From assembly GCA_003254905.1 (NCBI GenBank), contig QANU01066052.1:19011-83010 (forward strand): a DNA stretch of 64,000 nucleotides, given 5' to 3'. Each line of letters opens with the position of its first letter. Positions within the stretch are counted from its first letter, which is position 1. Positions 33,301 through 44,550 of this stretch are shown piece after piece. Source of the DNA: Nissolia schottii (taxonomy: Eukaryota > Streptophyta > Magnoliopsida > Fabales > Fabaceae). A model generated the notes under the pieces. The model had not been told where the DNA came from. It made no database searches and saw only the letters and a list, made by a program, of their open reading frames with translations. The translations under genes and the position numbers were made by a program.

Positions 33301-33529
33301 TTCAGCATAATTACTTATCTCTGAGTTTATTATCATGTCTTTAACTAAGTGTCTCATGAATGCATAATATATCACATATTTCATCATAAAGTACACATAA
33401 CATGCATGGCCAATACTATTTCATGACATACAACATATACGTGCATTCAGTTCAACTATCAATCATCATACAGCATCAAATACCATATTATAAGCATCAA
33501 GAGGGTGCCATCAGCTTTCCTTAATCTCA

Positions 33530-33730
33530 AGCCGCTCAGCGAAAACTGTTGTTCGCTCAGCGATTTGAGCTCCTCCGCTCAGTGATAGAGGCGTTATCGC
33601 TCAGCGGTACTAACCTCATCGCTCAGCGGCTGAATTTTCTCGAGCCTTCTTCCACCGCCTTAATTTAAAAATATCTTTTCAACTTTCCACGTAAGCCATG
33701 TCTCGCTCAGCGGTGCTTGAGACGCCGCTC
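33530..33730. repeat. CGCTCAGCG palindrome array, nested LTR
   Basis: Six to seven copies of CGCTCAGCG (CCGCTCAGCGG when complete), an inverted repeat with a single central base. The same motif is used by the LTRs of E and F. Confidence 0.85.
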
Positions 33731-34983
33731 AGCGACCCCTGTTCGAGACATGCAAACAGAATTGCTCATCTCTTCCATTTTCTCCCCTTTGCTTCCATGG
33801 AACCCTACATGAGTCTCACACATAATTCAAGCATAATAACCACATCTAATCCAGGTCACAAGACCCTTCAGAATTGTCTTCCTAAGCCCTAACCTCATTT
33901 CTAACAATTATGTCCATAAACTCACAATTCACATACATACACATACAAACACATAACACTTAACCACTATCAAAGAGGTGAGGAACTAGGGTTACCCACT
34001 TCCTCAAGAGCTTGTTAATGCTAGGAAAAGATGAAATCAAGCCTTGCTTGCTTGCTTGAGGATTCCTTGACCTAAAATGAAAACTTGACATAATTAGGGT
34101 AAATATGGCCATGGAAGCTTGGTTCTTCACCAAGTGATGAAACTTACCAACTATGCTTGCTTTGTCTTCCTTAGGGACTTAAGAATAGGTTATGATGATG
34201 AGATTGAAGCTTGATGGCTTGCTTGAACTCTTCTTTGTCAAGAAAGAGTAAAACCCTAGGTTATGGAGTTCTTAGGGTTTTGGAGATTGGTTTCTTGGAT
34301 TCCTCTTGAAGATGCTTTCTAGCCTTGATACTAGCTTGCTTCCTTGAGTGATTTGAGAGTAAATTAAGATGATGAGGAGCAAAGGATGACAATTGAATCT
34401 TAATGGAACCTTGGAGAATTTTGAGAGCTTTAGGTTTTGGAAACCTTTGGAGGAAGAAATGAAACTTTGGAGTGTTGTATGTGTGTTTCGGTTTGGGGGG
34501 GCTGGCCGTAGGTTTAGTGGCCTTGGGTCATAATGTATTTTCCAATTTTGCCCTTAGTGTATTTTAGGTTATGTTTGTTCATTAATTGTTTATGTCCGGA
34601 CGTCCTAAAAATATTCCGGGCATACCGTTGTGACCTATTAATTATCCCGGTTAATATTTAAATCTTAAATGAAATATTCTTACATTTAATTTCATATTCA
34701 TTTATTTTACAGACTCTTGTGAGTCATAAGGAAGTTACAATAAAACCCTAATTTCGATCCGAACGTCACCGGACGTCATGAGATCGTCAAAGAATTATTT
34801 TTAACTAATATTACAGAAATAAAATTAATATTTAAATTTTATTTTATTTTTATCTCACCTTTTCCTTATTATTATATTTTTAATTCTTCCTTAAATAACA
34901 TTTTAAATTGAAGGAAAAAGTCAGGTTGTTATAGTAACCATGAGTAAAGGCAAAGAGAAAGGAAAGAAAACAATTTTAGATTT

Positions 34984-35100
34984 GCCAGTGAATGCTGAGC
35001 GGCTCTTGGTACCGCTGAGCGGCGTGTACCGCTGAGCGGTCCAAGTGCAGCGATCTGGCTCAAACCGCTGAGCGGACCTATGGTACCGCTGAGTGGTCTG
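34984..35100. repeat. CCGCTGAGCGG array, E 5' LTR
   Basis: About five copies of CCGCTGAGCGG or a one-base variant within 120 bases. The E 3' LTR equivalent is at 40325-40420, with one extra copy (CATCGCTGAGCGATC) that is partly deleted here. Confidence 0.85.
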
Positions 35101-35966
35101 AGATGAGAAATGGTTCTGGATACTGTCTTGAGGCACATAGTCTAACAATCAATGATTTGACTATAATTGGTAATTGATGTAAGTGCAGTATGTGAAATAA
35201 TCTGTTAGCATTTCATGCATCATGATAGGATAATTTTAAGAGAACTAGAAGTAATTCTGCAATAAGTAAAGATTATGAATTGAACCATAGGGAACAAGTC
35301 ATGACATGCTACAGGTACAAAAAGGAAAGAAATGCTGAAATGCTGTTGAAAATGCTGAATGAAAAATGCTAAAAAATTCTAAAAAAGGCCGTGATCATGA
35401 GATGCCAAATAACGATCCCACTTCAGGAGGTCAGAGGGACATCTTAAAGGTGGAAGCCTGCCACAGGTGGTGTCGATATGGCATACCTGGAGGTATGCGG
35501 TTATCACGCCTAGCAGGGTCAAAAGAGGGCACTGCTAGGTGGGGGTACAATATCCGCCCACTACCGAGGGGTCGAGAGAGGACACGCGGCAGGTGGAAGC
35601 CCACCACAGAAAGGTCGAAAGAGGGCCTACACTGGGGGTGCGAGGTTATCCAGTCGTAGTACTGTCGAAAGAGGGCACTACTACGGTGGGGATAACATAT
35701 ATTCCAAAAGCATATTCATTCTGCTGTGCAAGATTATATGAAATGTATGTATCTACTATTCTGTAATTACCGTCAAGAGAATGCTCGAGACGGCTATGTA
35801 TGTACCCATAATGTTAATAAGCACGAGAACTTAGTAAGCAAGAGTAGTTCCCCCATCACTTAGTAACATAGATAAAACCGTTCAGAACTTTAGGCCAGAT
35901 AATAATCAGTAGGATGTTTAGTATGTATGCACACTTAGAGATCTAAGATCTAGGGTTATTTCCACT

Positions 35967-36007
35967 GAGAACCTACCGTTCTCACCCCCACTGCCCTATG
36001 ACTTCAG
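35967..36007 (+). promoter_or_regulatory. Hairpin plus TTCAG, E 5' LTR
   Basis: GAGAAC-CTACC-GTTCTC at 35967-35983, C-rich run, then CTATGACTTCAG ending at 36007. The frame after it reads a short acidic peptide (GTCDDSYYEDEAELVEEL, stop). Confidence 0.6.
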
Positions 36008-36514
36008 GAACATGTGATGACTCATACTATGAGGATGAGGCCGAACTAGTCGAGGAGCTGTGAGGCGGTCAAGACTGGACAAGGACGCCAGAGCCAGCAG
36101 GAGCTAGTATTCTGTTAGGGGTAGACTGAGGAGGGTGATAGCTAGCCCTCGCATTTTGAGGACATGTATTGTATGTATTGAACATGTTACTTGTATATTA
36201 TTTATCGTAGTAAGAACTATATGATTCTTTGTGGTGGACCAAATGGATGTACAATTTATGTTTTGCTATTATTAGATTGTTGATCGTTAAGCCTCGATGG
36301 CTTTATCATTTGTAATAACTGTTCTTCCTAACGTATGGCTCCTATTTTATGCAATACTTTATATAATGGAAAAGTTTGAAAACGGTCCCTATTTTACTAA
36401 ACCAGTATTTTCCAGAAATTAATAACGGACTATAAGTATTCCCACCAGATAGTAAACAACCTAGTGAGCATTGTTTACTGCGTACGGGTGAACAGTTAGC
36501 TAGGGTGTTTCATT

Positions 36515-36526
36515 TGGTATTAGAGC
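36515..36526 (+). promoter_or_regulatory. Primer-binding site of E
   Basis: TGGTATTAGAGC two bases after the 5' LTR end. It differs by one base from the TGGTATCAGAGC that pairs with initiator tRNA-Met. Confidence 0.88.
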
Positions 36527-37754
36527 AGTTTGGTCCAAGTGAGCCTGAGGACTGAGCTGCACTATGCTTTCGAGCATGATCACGGTGTACACTCCTCGGA
36601 GTTGTATAGTCTGAATCTAGGTACATTAACCCTTTTCGAGTTTGGCCAACTCGAAATGGTGTGAGTGTAACTACTCAGCTATGCTACCCTGAGAAATGAT
36701 GCACGACGACGCGCTTACTTTGAAGGTTTTTGCAGGAATAGTCAGAGAGGAGGCCCAAGCCTGGAGGGTGACAGCAACTTCTCGGAGGAACGTAACCCCC
36801 GACAACACCGAAGGCAAATGCCGCAAGTTTTTGGAATCTTCTACGAAGGAGCAATAGTTGAAAAGAAAAGCGCAGAAACTAAGAAGAGGAAGGCACTGAG
36901 GTTTGAGGACATCTCCTGCCTGAACCTGGAGGGTCACATTTACTTCCTCGAGAAATTTAAAGGCACGATTGAGGGATGGCAAGACAGAACCAAGCCTCAT
37001 TTGAAGCAGGGAGGAGTCCAGGTTCCCGGTCACCGCTCTATTGAGGCGATTGAGAACGAGGACTTTTCTCAAGCGGAACCAAGAGAGTTATGACAGGGCG
37101 TAGGTCATAAAGGAGAATGGCGGTCATCTAAGTCAAAGACGGTGAAAGCCCTAACCCCCTGATTCGGCAACACAATACCGACCAATTGGAAATTGCGCTA
37201 GAGGCCAACCCTGGATAACCGGCCATGGTAGACGGCAAGGACCAACCCCTGGAGGTGGGAAGACAAGCGTACAAGGAAGCACAAACACTTAAATCTGTAA
37301 GGAGTGTGAACACTTGGACACGTAAGGGAATCAATTTGTAGCAAGCCCCCGAATGCCTACAACGGTAACTTTCCCATTCCTCCCATTTCCCTAATCTTTC
37401 TTAGCCTAGTATCCCCTTTCTCTCAATTCGCTCTTTAGAGGGGAGATTTGGTTGTTAAAAACCTCTGTGGAAACTTTTTGGGGGATTTCTGTCGGACGTA
37501 CCCCAAGACTTTCTAGGTTCCAAATCATTACCACCCTGTATAGGTGCATTCGTGTCCCAGGACTTAGGGATTGGGTTGAACTAACCATAAGGCGGAGGCC
37601 AGTACTAATGTCACCCAGCTAAGACGACCCTTGTGACTCCCCTTAGAAAGCTGTGGAGGTTCAAAAGGATAGTTAAGGATTCAAACCTAAAGAACCAGGG
37701 TTCGCCCCAACCAGGAACTGAGCTAAATAAAACCCCCAAGTCACACTAACCCTA
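36527..37754 (+). other. E internal leader, no recognised gene
   Basis: Follows the primer site with the conserved TATGCTTTCGAGCATGA block. Short open frames exist (for example 36818-37093) but contain no family motif I recognise and stop often. It is probably leader and decayed gag N-terminus. Confidence 0.5.
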
Positions 37755-38415
37755 GTTAGCCCCCAACATTGCAGGAAGATGATGCACAGAAGTATGTGGG
37801 CGTTGCAAAGGTCAAACCCCCTACATTCGATAGACTTGTGGACCCGGAGGCAGCCCATAGTTGGGTATAGGAGACAGAGCAGGTAGTTAGAAGCATCGTC
37901 GACATTGACACTCAACCAGTCGAGGTCGCGACCAGAAGATGGAAAGACACAGCAGAAGCATGGTGGGACACCACCAGACCCCTGTTGGAGCGAGGGGAGG
38001 TCCAAATCATCGGAAACCAGTTCATGATGGTGGTGGTGGACGAATATTTTCCCCAAAGACTATGAGAGCAGACGGAAGCCGAGGTTCCTGGAACTGACAC
38101 CAGGATAGATGACAGTGGCGGAGTATACAACAACCTTTGAGAGGCTAGGCCGTTACTCGAACACCTACCAGCTGGATCCCAGCAAGGAATGGAATGCGGA
38201 AATACCAGGAGTTGCACGATGAATCAGGTACGGGCTCTTTTAGAGAGTATAAGCTTGAGCTGCAGGCGTTAGTCATTCGCTTAGACGTGAGCGACTATGC
38301 AATGAGGGCGGACAGGTGCCAAATTTTGGAAGGGTCAGCAAGAGATCTGACCGTAGTAAGTAGTGCGGAAGGCAAAAGAGGGAGGACCGAGCAGGAGAGT
38401 GTCTCGCAAGACTAA
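37755..38415 (+). pseudogene. Broken gypsy gag in E
   Basis: Plus-strand remnant of a Ty3/gypsy capsid gene (Retrotrans_gag type). Visible blocks: PPTFDRLVDPEAAHSW, then after a stop the AEAWWDTTRPLLERG motif near 37950, VDEYFPQRL near 38040, and a later piece with FREYKLELQALVIRLDVSDY. Several frameshifts and stops separate them. No zinc knuckle or pol follows, so E depends on other elements. The equivalent region of G is 62471-63006. Confidence 0.7.
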
Positions 38416-38980
38416 AAGAGAGGGATACCTTCTCCAGCCCTACAGAAATAATTTTTGAAGGTGTGGGAAGAGACGAGAGACTTAAGTGACTAAGACGGGT
38501 TTTAGAATATAGTCTATTGAGGAAGTAAAATATTTGAGAGACTAAGTTCTGAGGACGCATGGTGGAAAAGGCTCAGTGGGCAGGTATGGAAAACGAGGGA
38601 ATTACGAGAAGGGTGTAAGAGAGGGTATAAAGATAGGATGAGGTGTGGAAGTAAAGTGAAACAGTCGTTTAGGAGGAAACATACATGGAAAAAAAATAGG
38701 GAGTGAACGAATAAAGATGTAAGTGCAAACACAAAGTTAAGGAGATGGAAGAAAAAGAAGGAGGCTTAAGTGTGAGAACCACGAATGTAATTTAGGTTTC
38801 ACCTAGGGAAGTACGGAAAGATTAGGATATTAGGATATTGGGGACGTAGAAGAACTTGATAAGCTTTAGGGTAGAGACGAGTAGTGTACGAGTGAGAACA
38901 AGATATAATCAGGAATAATGGGGATTAGAAGGATGATAGGTAAGAGCCCTAGCCGGAGAGCGGAAGACTCGAGGATTTAG
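38416..38980 (+). other. E internal, purine-rich, no gene
   Basis: AG-rich sequence between the gag remnant and the polypurine region. No recognisable pol motif; frames on the opposite strand are chance products of the purine bias. Confidence 0.6.
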
Positions 38981-38989
38981 CAAAACTGA

Positions 38990-39024
38990 AATTTCGAGGA
39001 CGAAATTTTTCTAAGGGGTTGGAA
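38990..39024 (+). promoter_or_regulatory. Polypurine tract of E
   Basis: TTTCGAGGACGAAATTTTTC followed by TAAGGGGTTGGAA, ending directly at the 3' LTR. The first part is the usual last coding block of gypsy polyproteins (FEDEIF), kept although pol is gone. Confidence 0.85.
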
Positions 39025-41873
39025 TGTAACATCCTGATTTTTCCCCCGTAGTAAAATGTTCATAAAAATAAATAAAATAAGGTATAAATGAATTTATAAC
39101 GGAGAAAAACATTACAAGTGTATTCCTTAGTGAAAGTTCCCCGAATAGTTTCTCGTAGAGCCATTTGTAGGAATTAATCTCTTGAGGGTCAGGAGAAATT
39201 ATTCTGTGGGGTATTTCCAAATTCTGCTGACACTCAAATGGATCTTCTCGACCCCTAGAGATGGATGAAAAACCTAAAGTGTCGGTAAAATGAAAATCGG
39301 TTCAGTTTCGGACGATTCCGTAGACACTAAAACAGCTCCGTTTAGCGTGTAAAATTGAGCAGAGAGCCCGAAGTCTCTGGAAACCCCACCGGTACCAGGG
39401 AAAAGTCTCAGACACCTTAGAATAGTCCCACGACCCCATCAGGAAGATTGGGAAAGAACGAAACCGCGAGCCGAACGATGGTCGGCAGGCACAAGAGCGT
39501 AGAAACGGGTCGAAGGTATCTGCGAAAAATACTCTCCAGAGGAAAATTCACCAACACCTTTTAAGATTAATATTCCTGGGTAGAGGGAAATTAGAGGATC
39601 GCGACGGTACAAGCAGAATATTTTTCGGACAACCGTGCGCGATGCACCGACATTGCGAGCGATAAAACACGAGCGAAACGGAACTGGGAGGAAGCAAAAA
39701 TATGGGCAGCCCACGTGATTAATTCTGATGCCAAGGAAAATAATATAAAATTCCAATACTATTCATTGATGTGACATTAGGAATATCTTCTTAATTAATT
39801 AATTATAAAAGAAATTAAAAAGGCCAAAATTGTAATTATGCATAGGGGTAAAAAGGTAATTCTTAGGGGCAGAATTTTGGCTATAAATAGCCACCCCATA
39901 TGTAGAAATTTTCAAGACAGAAATTCTCTCTAGAACTAGAGGAAACTCTGCCCGTGTGCGCCGCGGTTACCCTGCAGAAACGCTGCCGGAAGCTTGGACC
40001 ATGCTCAAGGCTTGGAGGACTGCTCTCCCCATCCTCCTCATCACCGAATCAGCCTTCCAAGAAGTGGGTAACTCTAATTTACTCACCTCTTTGGTGGATG
40101 TATGTGTTTATGTGTTTGTGTGTGTATATGTCTTGATGTTTGTATGCATGCTTAATTAGTTTAGATGCTTGGTTAGGATAGGGAGATGATTCTGAAGGGT
40201 CCTGTGACCTGGACTAGATAAAATTTTGATAGTTAGAATATGTGTAAAAACCTCAAGGAGTAACCATGAGCAAAGGCAAAGAGAAAGGAAAGAAAACAAA
40301 GAAAACAATTTCAGATTTGCCAGTGACCGCTGAGCGGCGTGTACCGCTGAGCGGTCCAAGTGCATCGCTGAGCGATCTGGCTCAAACCGCTGAGAGGACC
40401 TAGGGTACCGCTGAGTGGTCTGAGACCAGAAATGGTTATGGATACTGTCTTGAGGCACATAGTCTAACAATCAATGATGTGACTGTAATTGGTAATTGAT
40501 GTAAGTGCAGTATGTGAAATAATCTGTTAGCATTTCATGCATCATGATAAGATAATTTTAAGAGAACTAGAAGTAATTCTTCAATAAGTAAAGATTATGA
40601 ATTAAACCATAGGGAACAAGTCGTGACATGCTGCAGGTACAAAAAGGAAAGAAATGCTGAAATGCTGTTGAAAATGCTGAATGAAAAATGCTGAAAAATT
40701 CTGAAAAAGGTCGTGATCACGAGATGCCAAATAACGATCCCACTTCAGGAGGTCAGAGCAACATCCTGAAGGTGGAAGCCTGCCACAGGTGGTGTCGATA
40801 TGGCATACCTAGAGGTGTGCGGTTATCATGCCTAGTAGGGTCGAAAGAGGGCACTGCTAGGTGGGGATACAATATCCACCCACTGCCGAGGGGTCGAGAG
40901 AGGACACGCGGCAGATGGAAGCCCACCGCAAGAAGGTCGAAAGAGGGCCTACACTGGGGGTGCGAGGTTATCCCGTTGTAGTACAGTCGAAAGAGGGAAC
41001 TACTACGATGGGGATAACATATATTCCAAAAGCATATTCCTTCTGCTGTGCATGATTATATGAAATGTATGTATCTGCTATTCTGTAATTACCGTCAAGA
41101 GAACGCTCGAGACGGCTATGTATGTACACGTAATGTTAATAAGCACGAGAACTTAGTAAGCAAGAGTAGTTCCCCCATCACTTAGTAACGTAGATAAAGC
41201 CATTCAGAACTTTAGGCCAGATAATAATCAGTAGGATGTTTAGTATGTATGCACACTTAGAAATCTCTGAGCGGCCTGAATTTCGACCAATATGACGCGA
41301 GATCCAAGATCTAGGGTTATTTCCACTGAGAACCTACCGTTCTCACCCCCACTGCCCTATGACTTCAGGAACATGTGATGACTCATACTATGAGGATGAG
41401 GCCGAACTAGTCGAGGAGCTGTGAGGCGGTCAAGACTGGACAAGGACGCCAGAGCCAGCAGGAGCTAGTATTCTGTTAGGGGTAGACTGAGGAGGGTGAT
41501 AGCTAGCCCTCGCATTTTGAGGACATGTATTGTATGTATTGAACATGTTACTTGTATATTATTTATTGTAGTAAGAACTATATGATTCTTTGTGGTGGAC
41601 CAAATGGATGTACAATTTATGTTTTGCTATTATTAGATTGTTGATCGTTAAGCCTCGATGGCTTTATCATTTGTAATAACTGTTCTTCCTAACGTATGGC
41701 TCCTATTTTATGCAATACTTTATATAATGGAAAAGTTTGAAAACGGTCCCTATTTTACTAAACCAGTATTTTCCAGAAATTAATAACGGACTATAAGTAT
41801 TCCCACCAGATAGTAAACAACCTAGTGAGCATTGTTTAATGCGTACGAGTGAACAGTTAGCTAGGGTGTTTCA
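39025..41873 (+). repeat. 3' LTR of E
   Basis: 2849 bases, uninterrupted. TATA box in GGCTATAAATAGCC (39879-39892), donor-like GTGGGTAACTC (40064-40074), CCGCTGAGCGG array (40325-40420), hairpin and TTCAG (41328-41368). It serves as the reference for the interrupted 5' copy. Confidence 0.93.
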
Positions 41874-42231
41874 GTCGTGCGAGGAAAGAGCAGCTCCCTC
41901 ATCTCCTTTCACGCCTTCGACCTCTGTTGCTCTTGCTGCTGCAGGCCCCTCCGAGCCCGCCGCGGCTCCTAGCTTCTCGGCATTGCAAATGGACTTGCTC
42001 ATGAGGCGCTTCGACGCTCTAAGCATTGACATGTCCTGGCTGGGGCGCCTCGAGCATACGGTGGGGCAGATAGACCGCAACGTGCTCCAACTGACCCATG
42101 ACATGCGCGCGGTTTATGCCCACTTGGGTTGGACGCGATCAAGGACTCCTATTGGAGGTGCATCGACCTCTGGTCACGCTCCGTTTGCTATGGAGGAGGA
42201 TCCGACGCCCGATACTGAGAAAGCGGAATAG
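41874..42231 (+). pseudogene. Antisense extra gene of LARD, last part
   Basis: Resumes after the target duplication GTCGT and ends at 42231. It encodes a Ser/Pro/Ala-rich stretch (SSPFTPSTSVALAAAGPSEP) and then PSFSALQMDLLMRRFDALS and a probable coiled coil, ending EEDPTPDTEKAE. The Sirevirus ORF has the same layout (PPSFSSDSPFQMILERLDHM, then helices). The frame differs from that of the upstream part, so at least one frameshift is present besides the stops. Confidence 0.65.
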
Positions 42232-43132
42232 GTCTCTTAGGGTTTAGTAGGGCTAGATAGTTTAAAATTATGTATAGGCTAACTTGGGGATATTTTGTAA
42301 AGACTATAGGATAGGGGCATTTTGGGGATTTTTGATGTAACGGGTCCGGGTGGCTCCTATCTAATGTAACTTGGCGGCTAATTATAAATATAAGTATTAT
42401 GTTATCCTTCGTAGTCTAAATCTTAATGCATGTTGGCTAAAAGCACATTTTACAGTTCATTTATGCACCTTAAGGGCATTTTTGTCCTTAATCGACAATT
42501 TAAGGGTCCGAACAGATTCCCATCCTTCCTTGACCCTTAAGAGTAGTGACTAGCAGAGGAACAAAAGAATTCGGGTCATATTTCACAAAATAAGGGAAAA
42601 TATAGGGTTATAAAAGTTATTCCTACCAATTTGGAATTCAGGGGCAAAACAGTCATTTCGGGGATACTGGCTCCCGGCTAACCCTTAGCTGGTTCCAACA
42701 TACCAATTAAAAGTGGGATGAAGGCCACACAGGTGGGCTTGGCCTAAGTTGCAACAACGATGTGCATATGTGACATTTCGCCCTCATACAGGGGTTTTAC
42801 GGGCCGTTAGCGAGTATAGCAGCCGAAACGGCTCGTGGCTGGGTCCAGGACCCTATCTATACCAAGGCAATGGGGGAACGAACTTGGATCCAAAAACTTG
42901 GCAAAATCGGACCTTGAACGGGGAAAAACACATAACATACAAACCTTTCTCATGCAGGGGTAAAATCGGGAATTCGGGAATTCGGTAAAATCTGGAATTC
43001 GGGAAATCAGACCTCACAGCGACGCTCGTCGGCTTTCAATCCCAAATAGGATAGGGAACTGAAATAGGAAGGCCCTGGGAGGAAACAAAGCACAGAATGC
43101 AGAATGCCCTTCAAAATGGACAAGTTTGCTGT
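42232..43132. other. LARD internal sequence without genes
   Basis: Non-coding sequence downstream of the antisense gene. Near 42960-42990 GGAATTCGGGAATTCGG is repeated. No protein motif on either strand. Confidence 0.6.
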
Positions 43133-43210
43133 CATCATTCGAATGAATCCCAGATCCGTATTCGAATGAACCAAATTTCATGAAGTATTTGAATAATGCA
43201 TTCGAATGAG
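43133..43210. repeat. CATTCGAATG palindromes downstream of the antisense gene
   Basis: Three clear copies (ATTCGAATGA at about 43138, 43160, 43201). With 29008-29137 they flank the antisense gene on both sides. Confidence 0.75.
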
Positions 43211-43620
43211 TCCTGGAGGATTTTTCCCTAAGTGTTTTTAACACTTCCCTTTCCTGACTCCCTACTTCCTGCTCCCCCCAAAGATCCATATACATTCCCT
43301 TCTTGCTTTTCTTGCCCTAGCAACCCTCCGACTCACCTCGGACTACCTCGTGGCCCGGTTAGCATTGTGCTCATTAAATTCCCAGGGTTTTGGCAGCCCT
43401 CCGCCTCTTGGGACTCTTCAGAAGACCAGCAGAACCTTCAAATGTAAGCAACTCTGTGCCTCATCTCTTCTGGGCGACATGGCTGTCCACTGACATCTGC
43501 GATCCTTAAGGTGATCAGCCTCAAAGGAACTGACACTCACTGGTCCAGCACATCTCAACTCATCGAGTGTGCACCAAATTCATGCTCGGAAGCATAGTGC
43601 AGCTCAGTCCTCAGGCTCCA

Positions 43621-43646
43621 TTGGACCAAAATGCTCTGATACCAAC
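43621..43646 (-). promoter_or_regulatory. Primer-binding site of LARD
   Basis: Minus strand, one base after the LTR end: GTTGGTATCAGAGCATTTTG. TGGTATCAGAGC matches initiator tRNA-Met. It fixes the element orientation as minus. Confidence 0.92.
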
Positions 43647-44082
43647 TGCAACACCCTAGCTAGTTGGCCTATTCTTAAGTCATAGGTTTCCCTGGCTAGG
43701 TGGTTGACCTCTGGTGCTGTAAACTATTACTGTTCTCGTTTACTTGCTCAAATTAGGGTTACAGAAATTACGGGCCATTTTGAAATTTCTTTGACAAGTA
43801 CGATTTTCATAGAAAGTAAAGAGCCATGCGAGTAATACGTCGTATAACGGCATAGTCCAAAGATAAAATAGGTGTGAATGCATACCTGTAATCGGAAGAT
43901 CTATCGGCGGAAGATACACGTAAGGGCCTGAATATACACACATAGCCATATGTTATACATACATAAGTATTAATATTATACATACATAAGGTTCACATAA
44001 TGACATATACATCAGCTAAAGAAAAACTACGCACACGAGTGGTACTACTCACTTTGTGTACGATACAAACCTACATCTACTG

Positions 44083-44550
44083 CTACTGATCAGTCCTGGG
44101 ATCCTGGGTCCTGCCGTCTACTCGCTGTCCTCCTCCTCCTCGTTCGACAAGTCCGTGACCGCTGAGAAGTCTCGCGAAGCAAACCGGCACGGCAAGACTG
44201 GCGACACTCTTTTTCTTATAGTCGTGCGTCGGCCTCGACCCTATACTGGGAGTGGCTGCAGCAGGGTTGGGAACTGGCTCAATATTCGGTTCTGGCTCTG
44301 AGGGAGGCACCTCCTCATCTCCGTTAAGGTGGATGGGATCTCGACTGCTGCTCGCAGGATGCTCGTCAATCCAGATCGGGTGCATCGATGAGGACCCTGG
44401 ACCTCTAAGTCTCCGCCGGGGAGGTCTATCGGGCTCGTCTGGCATGCGGGCAGGAGCAAAAGTACACGTCTCGAGCAAGGTGTCTGTGCGGTAGTTGCGC
44501 TGGCACGTGCGAGTAAACAACCATACATCTTTTGCTGGTGGGGATGTCAT
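44083..44550 (-). CDS. Hypothetical LTR-encoded protein, LARD 5' LTR
   Basis: Counterpart of 26372-26899: 155 codons starting MTSPPAKDVWLFTRTCQRN, sharing RMPDEPDRPPRRRLRGPGSS and NIEPVPNPAAATP. After this the two copies go into different frames, so at least one is broken. It lies directly downstream of the acceptor-like block in LTR sense. No known family. Confidence 0.35.
   Translation of the reverse strand: MTSPPAKDVWLFTRTCQRNYRTDTLLETCTFAPARMPDEPDRPPRRRLRGPGSSSMHPIWIDEHPASSSRDPIHLNGDEEVPPSEPEPNIEPVPNPAAATPSIGSRPTHDYKKKSVASLAVPVCFARLLSGHGLVERGGGGQRVDGRTQDPRTDQ

Larger units (their letters stand above)
31616..34933 (-). mobile_element. Solo gypsy LTR inside E's 5' LTR
   Basis: Minus orientation, 3318 bases, with the exact target duplication GTAAC at 31611-31615 and 34934-34938. 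The uninterrupted site is visible in the 3' LTR (GGAGTAACCATGAGCAAAGG near 40257). In its own orientation it starts TATAACAACCTGAC (TG changed to TA) and ends CTAGGGTGTTTCA. It carries a CGCTCAGCG array (33530-33730), an ATTCTGTTATGCTG-type tandem (32640-32860), a hairpin with TTCAG (32325-32365) and a plastid insertion. Confidence 0.92.
30376..36512 (+). repeat. 5' LTR of E, interrupted at 31616-34933
   Basis: Starts TGTAACATCCCAATTTTTCC and ends CTAGGGTGTTTCA. TATA box at 31232-31239, donor-like GTGGGTAACTC at about 31417, CCGCTGAGCGG array at 34984-35100, hairpin plus TTCAG at 35967-36007. Otherwise no gene; the small frames seen are not conserved against the 3' LTR. Confidence 0.92.
30376..41873 (+). 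mobile_element. Non-autonomous gypsy element 'E' with nested LTR
   Basis: 5' LTR 30376-36512, 3' LTR 39025-41873, exact target duplication GTCGT at 30371-30375 and 41874-41878. Primer site at 36515, polypurine tract just before 39025. The internal region is only 2.5 kb and carries a broken gag-like segment but no protease, RT or integrase. Once the nested LTR is removed the 5' LTR is about 2.81 kb; it also lacks about 38 bases present in the 3' LTR near 41268-41305. It inserted into the antisense gene of LARD. Confidence 0.93.

Noticed and set aside
38416-38980. Remnant of pol in element E
   Set aside because: I looked for RT, RNase H and integrase motifs in all frames and found none; the stretch is purine-rich and uninformative.
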